Both the position numbers and the translations under genes were made by a program. From the NCBI GenBank assembly GCA_001783695.1, contig MFNE01000020.1, positions 1 to 41,934 on the forward strand: DNA of 41,934 nt, given 5' to 3'. The notes under the pieces were generated by a model. That model was not told the origin of the DNA. It worked only from the letters and a program-made list of their open reading frames with translations, and did not search any database. This DNA comes from Candidatus Lambdaproteobacteria bacterium RIFOXYD2_FULL_50_16. GTDB lineage: Bacteria; SAR324; XYD2-FULL-50-16. Each line of letters begins with the position of its first letter. Within the stretch, counting starts at the first letter, position 1. Of the stretch, positions 8,502 through 17,002 are shown piece by piece.

Positions 8502-9458
8502 TTAGTCTTTGATTAGACCAAAAGCCATTACCGGCATCCCTGGAAATACCATTGCGTAGTCGCGGTATCCCAACACCACGGCCTTAGCAGGAGCCTTTAA
8601 GGTTTTGAGTTGTTTGCCAAAACTGTTATAAATCCGGGCAATCGGCTGATTTTTGCGGACGATCTCTCCAGGCAAGACCTGATACCGAATAATCCCCGCT
8701 TCAGCCGTCACTGGCCCACCGGCGTATTCTAATAGCCGCCCGTCACAGGGGCGGGGCAGCGGTGGACGGGGTGGATTGGGCATAGGGTCCACCATGCCCA
8801 AACGTTCCAAAATCTTCCAAACCACCTCTACCCCAAACCGAATCTGGGGCTCGTTGATCCGAAAAGATTCGCCTAGTTCAAAGGTCAAGGCCGGGATCCC
8901 TCTTGCCAAGAGGTTGTGGGTTAGGGAGCCGGAAATCGTTTCGTGATCAGAGACTTGCAACATATCACAATGGCTCAACCACTGGCGGGACTCCTCCCAA
9001 GCGGTGCGGCTTAATTTATCGTGCCAAGGGTCCAAGAGCCCGTAGGGTACCGAGCGAACCCAGTCGTGGTGAAGATCAAGCACAAGGCTGGGCCCGGTAT
9101 CTAAGATGGCGTCAAACACCTTTTGGGCCATACGCTCGGCCAGGGTCCCATGCGGATTGCCAGGAAAACAACGGTTAAGGTCTTCTTGCGTCGGATGGAC
9201 GTTGCGGCCCATGGTCTCAAAACCCCAGGGGTTCATCAGCGGAAAACTGTAGATCTGCCCCTTGTGTAGCCCGTTTTTGCGTAAACGGTTAAAGAGGTCA
9301 TGGATCAAGGCCATACCGCCCACTTCTTCGCCGTGCATACAGGCGGTTAACCATACCACCGGGCCAGGACGGTCCGATTCGGCCCGCATAACAGGTAACC
9401 GGCGGATCGCTAAATCGGCACCGGTCAGGATACGTAAAAAGCTGTAATGGGTCTTCAT
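8502..9458 (-). CDS. Succinylglutamate desuccinylase/aspartoacylase-family zinc deacylase
   Basis: A 318-aa protein of the M14-like AstE/ASPA family, whose members hydrolyse N-acyl amino acids or related amides with a single zinc. The zinc motif HGEE is at residues 42-45, the third ligand region LDLHHDW is near 137, and TFELGE, with the general-base Glu region, is near 205. The C-terminal 90 residues form a beta-rich domain (IIRYQVLPGEIVRKNQPIAR) that resembles a biotinyl/lipoyl-like barrel, as in many bacterial members. The substrate cannot be told from sequence; this subgroup is often annotated simply as a deacylase. It is transcribed divergently from the LolA-like gene at 9616. Confidence 0.85.
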   Translation of the reverse strand: MKTHYSFLRILTGADLAIRRLPVMRAESDRPGPVVWLTACMHGEEVGGMALIHDLFNRLRKNGLHKGQIYSFPLMNPWGFETMGRNVHPTQEDLNRCFPGNPHGTLAERMAQKVFDAILDTGPSLVLDLHHDWVRSVPYGLLDPWHDKLSRTAWEESRQWLSHCDMLQVSDHETISGSLTHNLLARGIPALTFELGESFRINEPQIRFGVEVVWKILERLGMVDPMPNPPRPPLPRPCDGRLLEYAGGPVTAEAGIIRYQVLPGEIVRKNQPIARIYNSFGKQLKTLKAPAKAVVLGYRDYAMVFPGMPVMAFGLIKD

Positions 9459-9615
9459 GGGTCCATCGGGGTTTTAATTCATTCCTATTGGAGCGGCAAA
9501 TCAAATGCAAGTAGAACTGTCTTTAAAGAGCCCTTTAAAAACCCTTTTATAACTGGCCCTCGCCTCGGCTTTGGAGTTGTGTTATAGTTAAAGCGAACCT
9601 TCTAGGAGGCATGGG

Positions 9616-10446
9616 ATGCGTTACCTCTGGGCACTGGCGTTCTGGTTTATACCCACCCTTTTATGGGCTCAATGCCCAGGCATGGGAAGCCCCAATGAAT
9701 TATCCAAACTCCTAGCCCGCCTCAAATCCACCAACCCCTTAATGCTCGAAAACTATAGTTTAGTTTTCGAGATTAGCGCTTGTGAAAAAGAGGTCTGTTT
9801 AGAGGAGAACCAAGCCCAGAGGCTTAGCCAGCGCGCAGTGATCCATTTAGTTAAATTGGGGGAAAAAACGCGGGTACGTTTTTTAAAGGGACCTGACGCG
9901 CCTCAATGTCTTTTAAGGGTTGAGAGCCGCGATTATAAATGTATCCACTGCGGTGACCAAGACAATCAAAACTGCCGCGCTTTCGCCCAAGAGGGTTCTA
10001 AAACCCGGCTGCAAGGCACTAACCTAGACCGTGCCGACTTTGATTTTTTAGAAGACGCCAATCGGGTTAACCTCTGCGAGGTCTTAAAAGACGGTCAATA
10101 TTGGAAGATCACCGCCTCCCAAAAAACCGAGCCTACCTTGTATCCTATTATTGAGATCTACTTAGACCCCAAACGGGAGACCCCCCTGCTGGTCCGATTT
10201 TTTACGGATCAAGGGCTATTTAAGGTTTATCGGTTTTTCCCCAAATACTACATCCAAAAAGACCAGAAATGGGTCTCTACTTGGTTTCAAGTGCGCAATG
10301 TTTCTGGTCGCGAGGACCAGTTCCAGTTTGAAACCAGTTTTAAAATCCTCAAGGGCCCTAGCCAAGATTGGCGGCTTTATTTTGATACCAGCACGGACCC
10401 GATGATTGGGCAGGCAAAAGAAGATGAACTTTTTAAAACTCCATAA
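9616..10446 (+). CDS. LolA-like outer-membrane lipoprotein-sorting family periplasmic protein
   Basis: A 276-aa secreted protein. An AGGAGG site lies 6 bp before ATG 9616. The signal peptide is MRYLWALAFWFIPTLLWA with likely cleavage after residue 18. The body shows strand patterns typical of the LolA-like fold: repeated VIHLVKLGEKTRVRFLKGP, PIIEIYLDPKRETPLLVRFF and a WVSTWFQVRNVS strand near the end. Proteins of this type are often encoded next to MMPL/RND transporters and outer-membrane barrels and are thought to carry a lipidic cargo between membranes. It contains seven mature-region Cys in the first half, which may form disulfides. The next gene overlaps its end by 23 bp, so the operon is tight. 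Confidence 0.65.
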   Translation: MRYLWALAFWFIPTLLWAQCPGMGSPNELSKLLARLKSTNPLMLENYSLVFEISACEKEVCLEENQAQRLSQRAVIHLVKLGEKTRVRFLKGPDAPQCLLRVESRDYKCIHCGDQDNQNCRAFAQEGSKTRLQGTNLDRADFDFLEDANRVNLCEVLKDGQYWKITASQKTEPTLYPIIEIYLDPKRETPLLVRFFTDQGLFKVYRFFPKYYIQKDQKWVSTWFQVRNVSGREDQFQFETSFKILKGPSQDWRLYFDTSTDPMIGQAKEDELFKTP

Positions 10447-11821
10447 GGCTTTGGTCTTGGGTTTAGGTTTGTTTTTTGCCCCTCTTGATCTGGTGGCTGA
10501 AGACTTAGACCTAGAGCAGGCCCCTGTTCAAGAGGCAGAGGCTCCGGCTTGGAGCGAGAATCAGCCCGTTTCTGAACCCCATTGGGAGGAGTTTTATTTA
10601 AAGGCTAGTTACCGCTATTATTACCGACTAAAGATCCGCTACAGTGATGACCGCTGGTCGATCCCCTTTAATAACTCACTTCAAACCCGCGAAGAATCGG
10701 TGGAAACCCGCCATATCTACGGGGCCGATTCGAAGATTCAAGTCGCCAAAACCCTTTCCTCTTATCTGCGATTTGACTATTACTTCCGTCAGCGGTGGGA
10801 CCAATTGGGTGGTAAATATCAGGATTCGCCAGAGGTCAATCTTTATGAAGCCTATCTAGACTATACCCCAGGCACTTGGTCCGCCCGCATTGGGGGGCAA
10901 CAGATGCGCTTGGGCAAGATTGATTTTGACTCGCCGCTGGATGTTTTAAATCTCAAAGACCAAGACAAACAATACCACCTTGACCCAGAGGATCAAGCCT
11001 TGATTATGCCCGCAGGGATTATCAAAAAAAGCTTGGGTGAGTTGGACTGGAAGTTATATTGGGGGCCTTTTCAGAGGGTTAGTGAAGAGGCTACCTCGCT
11101 GCGTGCGAATTTTGGCCTAATGGCCAGCCAGGCTCAAGGGGCATTGCATTGGGACGCTGGTTTATTTAGATGGCCCGATCCAGATAACCGAATCGACCTT
11201 ACCTTTGTCTCCACCGCTATTAACCCCCTGCCCAAGCCCACCTTGACCTTGACCGACGCCCCCATGACCCTGGTATTTTACGATTTCGAGTGGGCGCAAG
11301 GTGCGGGACTTTTCAAAGGCGACTTTGCCTATTTTGGCCATAAAACCGTTTATTCAATCTTATTAAGTGAAAAAAACGGAACCATCGGTGAAGATTCCAA
11401 GCTAGAGAGCCTAAGCCTGCCCCAAGCGGCCTTGGCCCTGTCCTTTGAGCGGCAATGGGGGGATTTTTTTTGGATGCCTAGCTATAGCTACAAATCCTTG
11501 ATTCAAGTGCCCCAGGCTAGTTTGATCTACCAATTCGAAAACGGCCAGGGGCTGGCTCAACAAGAACGCAATTTAGAGCGGCACCAAGTAATGATGGCCC
11601 TGGCCTTTAGGCCCAATGATCATCTAAAGTTTGGGGCCTTAGGGTTTGTTTCAGCGCCGTATAATCGCCAAGGCTGGGCGCTGGAATCTTCGGATCAGAT
11701 TCTTGCTCAAGGATTTGAATGGATATTACGCTTAAGTCACACAGGGACCGAGGTTGATCAATCCACAGGCCGAGCCACAGAGCTTTCTAGGCTTGAAGGC
11801 AGCCTGAAATTTTGGTTTTAA
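10424..11821 (+). CDS. Outer-membrane beta-barrel protein (porin/DUF1302-like)
   Basis: A 465-aa protein. I chose ATG 10424 over a TTG at 10406 because it gives MNFLKLHKAL, a hydrophobic core and a VAE cleavage near 25. A short acidic, proline-rich linker follows (residues about 27-50), then about 400 residues of alternating amphipathic strands rich in Tyr, Trp and Phe (YLRFDYYFRQRW, WSARIGGQQMRLG), ending in LEGSLKFWF with the terminal Phe of outer-membrane barrels. It resembles the DUF1302/alginate-export porin style. It overlaps the LolA-like gene and ends 5 bp before the RND gene. Likely role: the outer-membrane component of the same trafficking system. Confidence 0.75.
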   Translation: MNFLKLHKALVLGLGLFFAPLDLVAEDLDLEQAPVQEAEAPAWSENQPVSEPHWEEFYLKASYRYYYRLKIRYSDDRWSIPFNNSLQTREESVETRHIYGADSKIQVAKTLSSYLRFDYYFRQRWDQLGGKYQDSPEVNLYEAYLDYTPGTWSARIGGQQMRLGKIDFDSPLDVLNLKDQDKQYHLDPEDQALIMPAGIIKKSLGELDWKLYWGPFQRVSEEATSLRANFGLMASQAQGALHWDAGLFRWPDPDNRIDLTFVSTAINPLPKPTLTLTDAPMTLVFYDFEWAQGAGLFKGDFAYFGHKTVYSILLSEKNGTIGEDSKLESLSLPQAALALSFERQWGDFFWMPSYSYKSLIQVPQASLIYQFENGQGLAQQERNLERHQVMMALAFRPNDHLKFGALGFVSAPYNRQGWALESSDQILAQGFEWILRLSHTGTEVDQSTGRATELSRLEGSLKFWF

Positions 11822-11826
11822 AGGCG

Positions 11827-14800
11827 ATGAAACTATTGTCTTACCTCTTGAGTTACAAAAAGGTGATTTTGGCCTTGGCCCTGGCTAGCAGCCTCTTTTG
11901 GCTTATGTTTGCAGGGACCAAGCTGGTGGGGCCCAATGGGCGGATCAAGCTGGACACCTCGCTGGAACCCTTTTTCTCACACGACCACGGGGACTACGAC
12001 CTTTTTAAAGCGACCGAGCGGGAATTTGGCGACGAAAACCTCCTTTTTTTGGTGGTCACCATCCCCCAAGGCCGGCTGGATTTAAATTTTTTATTGGCGT
12101 TTAAAGGCTTGGAGCAAGAACTAAATGAAAAGCTGCCTCACCTAGCCAAAACCCGTAGTTTGTTAAATTTTCCCAGCCAAAAAGGCCCTTGTGTGGGGCA
12201 CTCCTATTTTTATCATCCTTTTGCCGGCGCCTACTGCGAAGAGATTTTTGAACATTACCAAAGGCAGATGGCCTGTTTTAACCAAGCGCCTGCGGCCAAA
12301 GAGGCGGAGGAAGATATTTTAGCCGGGCTAGAGCAGGCTCCTGATTCGGTTCCAGAGTCCTCCTTAACCCTGGCCTGCCCAGAGGGTGAGGCGCAGCTAA
12401 ACCCAAAACAGCTGGCCTATCAGACCGAATCGTTGGTGCAAAGCAGTTTAGAGCGCCTCTCGGCTGATCCTTTGATTCAAGGGGAATTGGTAGGCAAAAA
12501 GGGAGAAGCGTTGGCAATTGTACTTAAAACCTCGGCAACCGATTCACAGGCCCGTCACCAGACCTTGGACCAGTTAGAGATCATGGTGGGAGATTGGCGT
12601 ACCCAAGGCTGGGAGATTTATTATGGCGGACAACCGCGGGAGGAATACGCTTCGGCCAAGGCTTTAATCAAAAGCCTGCTAAAGGTCGGCCCCTGGTCTA
12701 TGGTGATTTTGCTACTAGCCATGTGGGTTTTGTATCAACATTCCATGGCACCCGCGGCTTTGCTGCTAATTTCTTTTGCCGGATGTAGTTGGGCGGTTGG
12801 TTTTTTTGCATTATGGGGCGGGCAAATCAACCCGGTTACCCTGGTTTTACCCCCTTTGATTGCCACCGTAGGGACTAGCTATGTAATTCATTTTATAAGC
12901 CAATACTTTCAAGTAGCAGCCCACCCCGAACTAAGCCAGGACCAGATCATTTTAAAGACCTTAGAGCGGGTTTCCCTACCCTTGGGATTGGCACTTTTAA
13001 CCACGTTGGTTGGTTTTTTGGCGCTTTTATTTAGCCCGATTCCGGCGATCAGAGATATGGGGCTTTTTGCTTTAGTGGGGATCTTTTTTATGGCCTTTTT
13101 TACACTCCTTCTCCTCCCTTGCCTTTTGCCCCTTTGGCCGCGCCCGCAATCGGGCGAGCGCAAGGTCGGGGCTTGGGACCGAATCTTCACCTGGAGCGGG
13201 CAGTTGATTGCGACTAGTTCTAAAGGGTTAATTTATGGCTGGTTGGGTTTGGCTCTCCTTGGTAGTTTGGCCGCCTATCAAGTAAAGGTGGACGCCCAAA
13301 CCTCCAGCCTGCCCGAGTCTTCCCCAGTACGCCGTGACCGGGCCTATATTGAAGCCCGCTTTGGTGGCACTAGCTATCTGAGGCTTATTTTAATCAACCA
13401 AAAAGACAAGGTGACCAGCGCCCAAACCTTGGTGCAACTGGCAAAATTAAAAGAATGGCTTGCCCGCTTTCCTGAGCAACCAGAGCTCAAATTAGAGCGG
13501 CTGTATAGCCCTCTTGAATACATAAACGCCGAACGCCAAGGGCTTGACGGACTAACCGATGAAGAAGCGGTTTTTTATCTAAACCGCTTAGACCAGCGCT
13601 TTGGGGTCCGGTTTTTGTCGAGCGACAGCAAACAGTTAGCCTTGACCTTAAGGTTAAAAAGCCTTTCGACGGGTACCTTTTTAGCCTTTCGAGACCAGCT
13701 AAAACAGGAACTAAGTAAAGAGTTTCCAGGGCTTGAACATCGCATAACAGGCAGCCCGGTGCTCGCCGCTGCCTCGGCTGACCAGATTGCTTCTAGCCAA
13801 GGGATCAGCCTATTTTTAGCTTTTTTATTAATCGCCCTAATCCTGTCGTTCCTGTTTTTTTCGATCAAGGTCGGGCTCTGGGCCTTGGCTCCAAACCTAG
13901 TGGCGGTGGTGACTTTTTTTGGGATGCTGGGGCTTTTGGGGGTTCCAATAGGGGTCACCTTGAGTGTGATTGCTGCGATTGCTCTAGGGATTGGGGTGGA
14001 TGACACCATTCATTTTATTCTCCATTTTAAACGCAATTTATATGAGTTAAAAGAGGAGCGAGAGGCCATTCAAAAAACCCTACGCGCGGTGGGGAAGCCG
14101 ATGGTTTATACTACCCTGGTTTTGGCTTTTGGCTTTGGTACCCTGGCCTTTTCTGAACTCGACGGCCAAGTCACCTTTGGGCTGATGACCGCCTTTACTT
14201 TGCTAATGGCGCTTTTTGCCAACCTCTTTTTTCTGCCCGCCCTGTTGATCCGCACCCGCTTTGTGGTGGTGTGGGAATATCTTACGCTGCGTTATACCCC
14301 CGAATTTATTTCTTCTATTAGTCTGTTTTCTTCAATGAATATTCATGAATCGAAGCTGTTAACCCTAGTGGCGGACACGAGAGACTACGAAGATGGAGAG
14401 ATCATTTTTCGTGAAAATGAACCGGGCGACGATGTTTTTGTGATATTAGAGGGTCAAGTAGAAGTGTTTTTCGACGCCCGATTTCATGGCCAGGACCGAC
14501 CAATTACCTGCCTTGAGCGCGGCCAGGTCTTTGGCGAAAGGGTTTTGTTCCCCAAAGCCAACCGCATGGATTCTGCGAGGGCCTTAGGCAAGGTACAGCT
14601 TTTAGAATTAAATGTTAAAAACCTGACCGACCTTAAAACCCGCTTCCCTTTAATCGCGGTGAAGCTGTATTTTAACCTTGCCCAAAACCTCTGCCGTTCA
14701 ATACTGGCTTGCTACCGCGACCAAGACCACCAAGCCCCAGAGCAGGTTTCTGAAAAACGGGACTTGATTAATGCGTTAAGCCGTATTGGCCGAAAAGGCC

Positions 14801-15501
14801 CTAGTCAACGTAAGGAAAGTCGCTTGATGGCCTATTATCATCGGTGGGTGGTGGACCCGATCAACCGTCGGCGGGACTTCGCCCATTTCGACCACGACAC
14901 GTCCCATTTTATGTCGCTAATCGACCAGATTTTAGATTCGGGCGAGATTTCTTATTACCAGATTATTTTGATTAAGGGGTTTGTCCATTCTGAACTAACC
15001 CTAAGTCAATCAGAAAACCGACAAATCGAGCGGTTGATTGAGCGGATTGAAGCAGGTCAAGTTCAGGAGGTGCGCCCTGCCTTTTCTAATGCCTTCACAG
15101 ACCTAAACCCTCGCCAGATCTCATGGCTTCGGGAAAACTTTGAGCCTAAAAATTTGCCTTCCCAATCGAAGTTGTTTGTTCAAGGGGAGTTTGGGGGTTC
15201 TATGATTTTGATTCTTTCTGGGCGGATCGAAACCCGGCTGGAAACCGGTCTCGGAGCCCCTAAAGTGTTGTCCGAATATGGCGCTGGAGACTTTTTAGCC
15301 GAACGTGCCTTGTTTGTAGGCCAGATGGTCCGCCCCTATTCGGCGGTGGCTTTGACCGACACAGAGGTGATTTTTTTAAGCCCCGAAGGGTTCCAAAAAA
15401 TCGTCAAACAACGAAAACGCTTAGCCGCGCAACTGGCCTTTAATATGGTTGGGTTCTTGGCAACTAAGTTACGCCGCTGCATCTTAAGTGTTTATGCTTG
15501 A
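11827..15501 (+). CDS. RND/MMPL-family transporter fused to two cyclic-nucleotide-binding-type domains
   Basis: A 1224-aa inner-membrane protein. TM1 is at about 12-30, followed by a periplasmic loop to about 280, five TMs to about 440, TM7 near 465, a second periplasmic loop, then five TMs to about 820. The last block holds GIGVDDTIHFILHF, the proton-relay/SSD signature of MMPL and hopanoid-type RND exporters. After residue 845 the chain is cytoplasmic. A first CAP_ED domain (about 848-960; EDGEIIF, then FGERVLF as the phosphate-binding cassette) and a second (about 1098-1218; cassette degenerate as FLAERALF) flank a helical segment. This fits a pump gated by a cyclic nucleotide or similar ligand. 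Cargo and ligand are unknown. Confidence 0.85.
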   Translation: MKLLSYLLSYKKVILALALASSLFWLMFAGTKLVGPNGRIKLDTSLEPFFSHDHGDYDLFKATEREFGDENLLFLVVTIPQGRLDLNFLLAFKGLEQELNEKLPHLAKTRSLLNFPSQKGPCVGHSYFYHPFAGAYCEEIFEHYQRQMACFNQAPAAKEAEEDILAGLEQAPDSVPESSLTLACPEGEAQLNPKQLAYQTESLVQSSLERLSADPLIQGELVGKKGEALAIVLKTSATDSQARHQTLDQLEIMVGDWRTQGWEIYYGGQPREEYASAKALIKSLLKVGPWSMVILLLAMWVLYQHSMAPAALLLISFAGCSWAVGFFALWGGQINPVTLVLPPLIATVGTSYVIHFISQYFQVAAHPELSQDQIILKTLERVSLPLGLALLTTLVGFLALLFSPIPAIRDMGLFALVGIFFMAFFTLLLLPCLLPLWPRPQSGERKVGAWDRIFTWSGQLIATSSKGLIYGWLGLALLGSLAAYQVKVDAQTSSLPESSPVRRDRAYIEARFGGTSYLRLILINQKDKVTSAQTLVQLAKLKEWLARFPEQPELKLERLYSPLEYINAERQGLDGLTDEEAVFYLNRLDQRFGVRFLSSDSKQLALTLRLKSLSTGTFLAFRDQLKQELSKEFPGLEHRITGSPVLAAASADQIASSQGISLFLAFLLIALILSFLFFSIKVGLWALAPNLVAVVTFFGMLGLLGVPIGVTLSVIAAIALGIGVDDTIHFILHFKRNLYELKEEREAIQKTLRAVGKPMVYTTLVLAFGFGTLAFSELDGQVTFGLMTAFTLLMALFANLFFLPALLIRTRFVVVWEYLTLRYTPEFISSISLFSSMNIHESKLLTLVADTRDYEDGEIIFRENEPGDDVFVILEGQVEVFFDARFHGQDRPITCLERGQVFGERVLFPKANRMDSARALGKVQLLELNVKNLTDLKTRFPLIAVKLYFNLAQNLCRSILACYRDQDHQAPEQVSEKRDLINALSRIGRKGPSQRKESRLMAYYHRWVVDPINRRRDFAHFDHDTSHFMSLIDQILDSGEISYYQIILIKGFVHSELTLSQSENRQIERLIERIEAGQVQEVRPAFSNAFTDLNPRQISWLRENFEPKNLPSQSKLFVQGEFGGSMILILSGRIETRLETGLGAPKVLSEYGAGDFLAERALFVGQMVRPYSAVALTDTEVIFLSPEGFQKIVKQRKRLAAQLAFNMVGFLATKLRRCILSVYA

Positions 15502-15573
15502 GCGACTCCCCTCCTTGACAAGGGGCTGGCTCGCCCAGTAGGTTTCGGATTCGCTAGGAACGAAGCTCTAAGG

Positions 15574-15661
15574 GGAGGGTTGGCAGAGCGGTTGAATGCA
15601 ACGGTTTCGAAAGCCGTCAGGTGTAACAGCCTCGGGGGTTCAAATCCCCCACCCTCTTCCA
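15574..15661 (+). tRNA. tRNA-Ser (anticodon CGA)
   Basis: An 88-nt cloverleaf with encoded CCA. The acceptor stem is GGAGGGT/ACCCTCT; the anticodon loop TTCGAAA sits on an ACGGT/GCCGT stem and gives CGA (reads UCG). A long variable arm follows, as expected for a class II tRNA, then a GGGGGTTCAAATCCCCC T-arm. The discriminator base is T rather than the more usual G. It lies about 70 bp after the RND gene. Confidence 0.95.
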
Positions 15662-15662
15662 G

Positions 15663-15678
15663 AGCCCCGCTTGGGGCT
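15663..15678. terminator. Short hairpin between tRNA-Ser and the convergent MCP gene
   Basis: A 6-bp stem, AGCCCC/GGGGCT, with a GCTT loop, followed by ATTTCC on the + strand. It starts 2 bp after the tRNA CCA end and overlaps the stop codon of the convergent gene. It is plausible as the tRNA terminator, but the T tract is short. Confidence 0.5.
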
Positions 15679-16795
15679 ATTTCCGGTCTAGTTTAAATCT
15701 TGAAAAACTTTGTATTAACTCCTCCGCAAGTTGGCTGAAAGCGGAACTAGCTTGGGTAGCGAGGTCCACCTCGTTTTGCAGGTCCGAGAGTTCATTTTGG
15801 TTTAATTTCGCCCGCTTTAAGATATCTTGAGTATTGTTTTTAAGGTTTCCGGTGACGGTGGACACTTGGCCTGCGTCATTTGCGGCCCCGTCCATCTCGA
15901 AAGAAACGGCTAATACTCGTTCAATAATCTTGCGAAATACCTCGCCTTGCTCTTTGACCACCCTGACCCCGTCGTCCATATCGCGCTTGTTTTTTTGGAT
16001 CAAGCGTCCGATTTCAGAGGTGGCCTTATCAGACTGTTCAGCAAGGCTTTTTACAGACTCGGCAACCACCCCAAACCCCTTTCCCGATTCCCCCGCTTTG
16101 GCGGCTTCAATCGCGGCATTAAGAGCCAAGAGATTGGTTTTAGTGCTGATTTGGTCAATGGTTTCAATAAAACGACTGACACCTGCCATCCCTTCAGCAA
16201 TCGCTTCAATCGAGCGACTCGTTTTCCCAATCACTTGGCTGCCCTGCTCGGCCGACTCGCGCGCGCTTTTGATTTGCTCACGGATGGATTCAATTCGTCC
16301 GATCATTTGCGTTGCACGCTCGTGAGTTTTGACGGCCAGTTTGTTCATCTCATCAAGTTCAGTGGTCGAACTGCGCACCGAATCCACCATGGCGACCGTG
16401 TTTCGGTCGATGGCCTCCATCGCGTGGTCCAATTGAACCCCTCGATCCCGCAAACTTGAAGCGGCGGTAAAAACGGCTTTGATCCCGTCTTTAAAGGTAT
16501 TGCGGATGGTGAGTAGGGAGGAGGTTAAGCCACCAGGAGTTTTCCCCGGGGGTAACCCAAAGCTAGTGGCAAGGTCACCTTCGGACATACGCGCGGCGAT
16601 TTGGTGTAATTTTTTAAGTTCTGCACCTAGTTGTTTTTGAACATTATCATAAATCCAATAACCTAAAAACAAGTTGGCCAGTAAAGCCAATCCAAATCCA
16701 ATCCAATAAATCTTCGATCCCTGCGCCAACACCGAGCCGACTAAAAAGACTAAATTGAGCAGAACTAAGCTCAAAATGTAATGGATAAGTTTCAT
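15677..16795 (-). CDS. Methyl-accepting chemotaxis-type signalling protein without a large sensor domain
   Basis: A 372-aa protein from ATG 16795; an alternative start at 16846 would add 17 residues. Two adjacent TM helices (about 5-22 and 30-50) are joined by only a few residues, so there is no periplasmic ligand-binding domain. A HAMP-like stretch ([13 protein letters not shown]) follows, then a long coiled coil. The MCP signalling hairpin is clear: [20 protein letters not shown], then [18 protein letters not shown], the CheA/CheW-contacting tip. It probably senses membrane state or an intracellular cue. No other chemotaxis gene is in the window. It converges on tRNA-Ser and diverges from the TerB-like gene. 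Confidence 0.88.
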   Translation of the reverse strand: MKLIHYILSLVLLNLVFLVGSVLAQGSKIYWIGFGLALLANLFLGYWIYDNVQKQLGAELKKLHQIAARMSEGDLATSFGLPPGKTPGGLTSSLLTIRNTFKDGIKAVFTAASSLRDRGVQLDHAMEAIDRNTVAMVDSVRSSTTELDEMNKLAVKTHERATQMIGRIESIREQIKSARESAEQGSQVIGKTSRSIEAIAEGMAGVSRFIETIDQISTKTNLLALNAAIEAAKAGESGKGFGVVAESVKSLAEQSDKATSEIGRLIQKNKRDMDDGVRVVKEQGEVFRKIIERVLAVSFEMDGAANDAGQVSTVTGNLKNNTQDILKRAKLNQNELSDLQNEVDLATQASSAFSQLAEELIQSFSRFKLDRK

Positions 16796-17002
16796 TGCTT
16801 TTTTATTCTTTTGGCCGGAGAGAATACCCCAGACACCCGTGCCCATCCTAGGCTAACTAACCACGATAATCAATCAAAGACCTAATAGGGATGCTGATTT
16901 TTAATAACCTAAGGCGTAAACCCTATGTTTTTTTGCGCTGGTCCTGGCGTTAAAATCTTGCCACAATACTTTTGCAACTTGTTTCACAAGTGAGGAGAAC
17001 CC

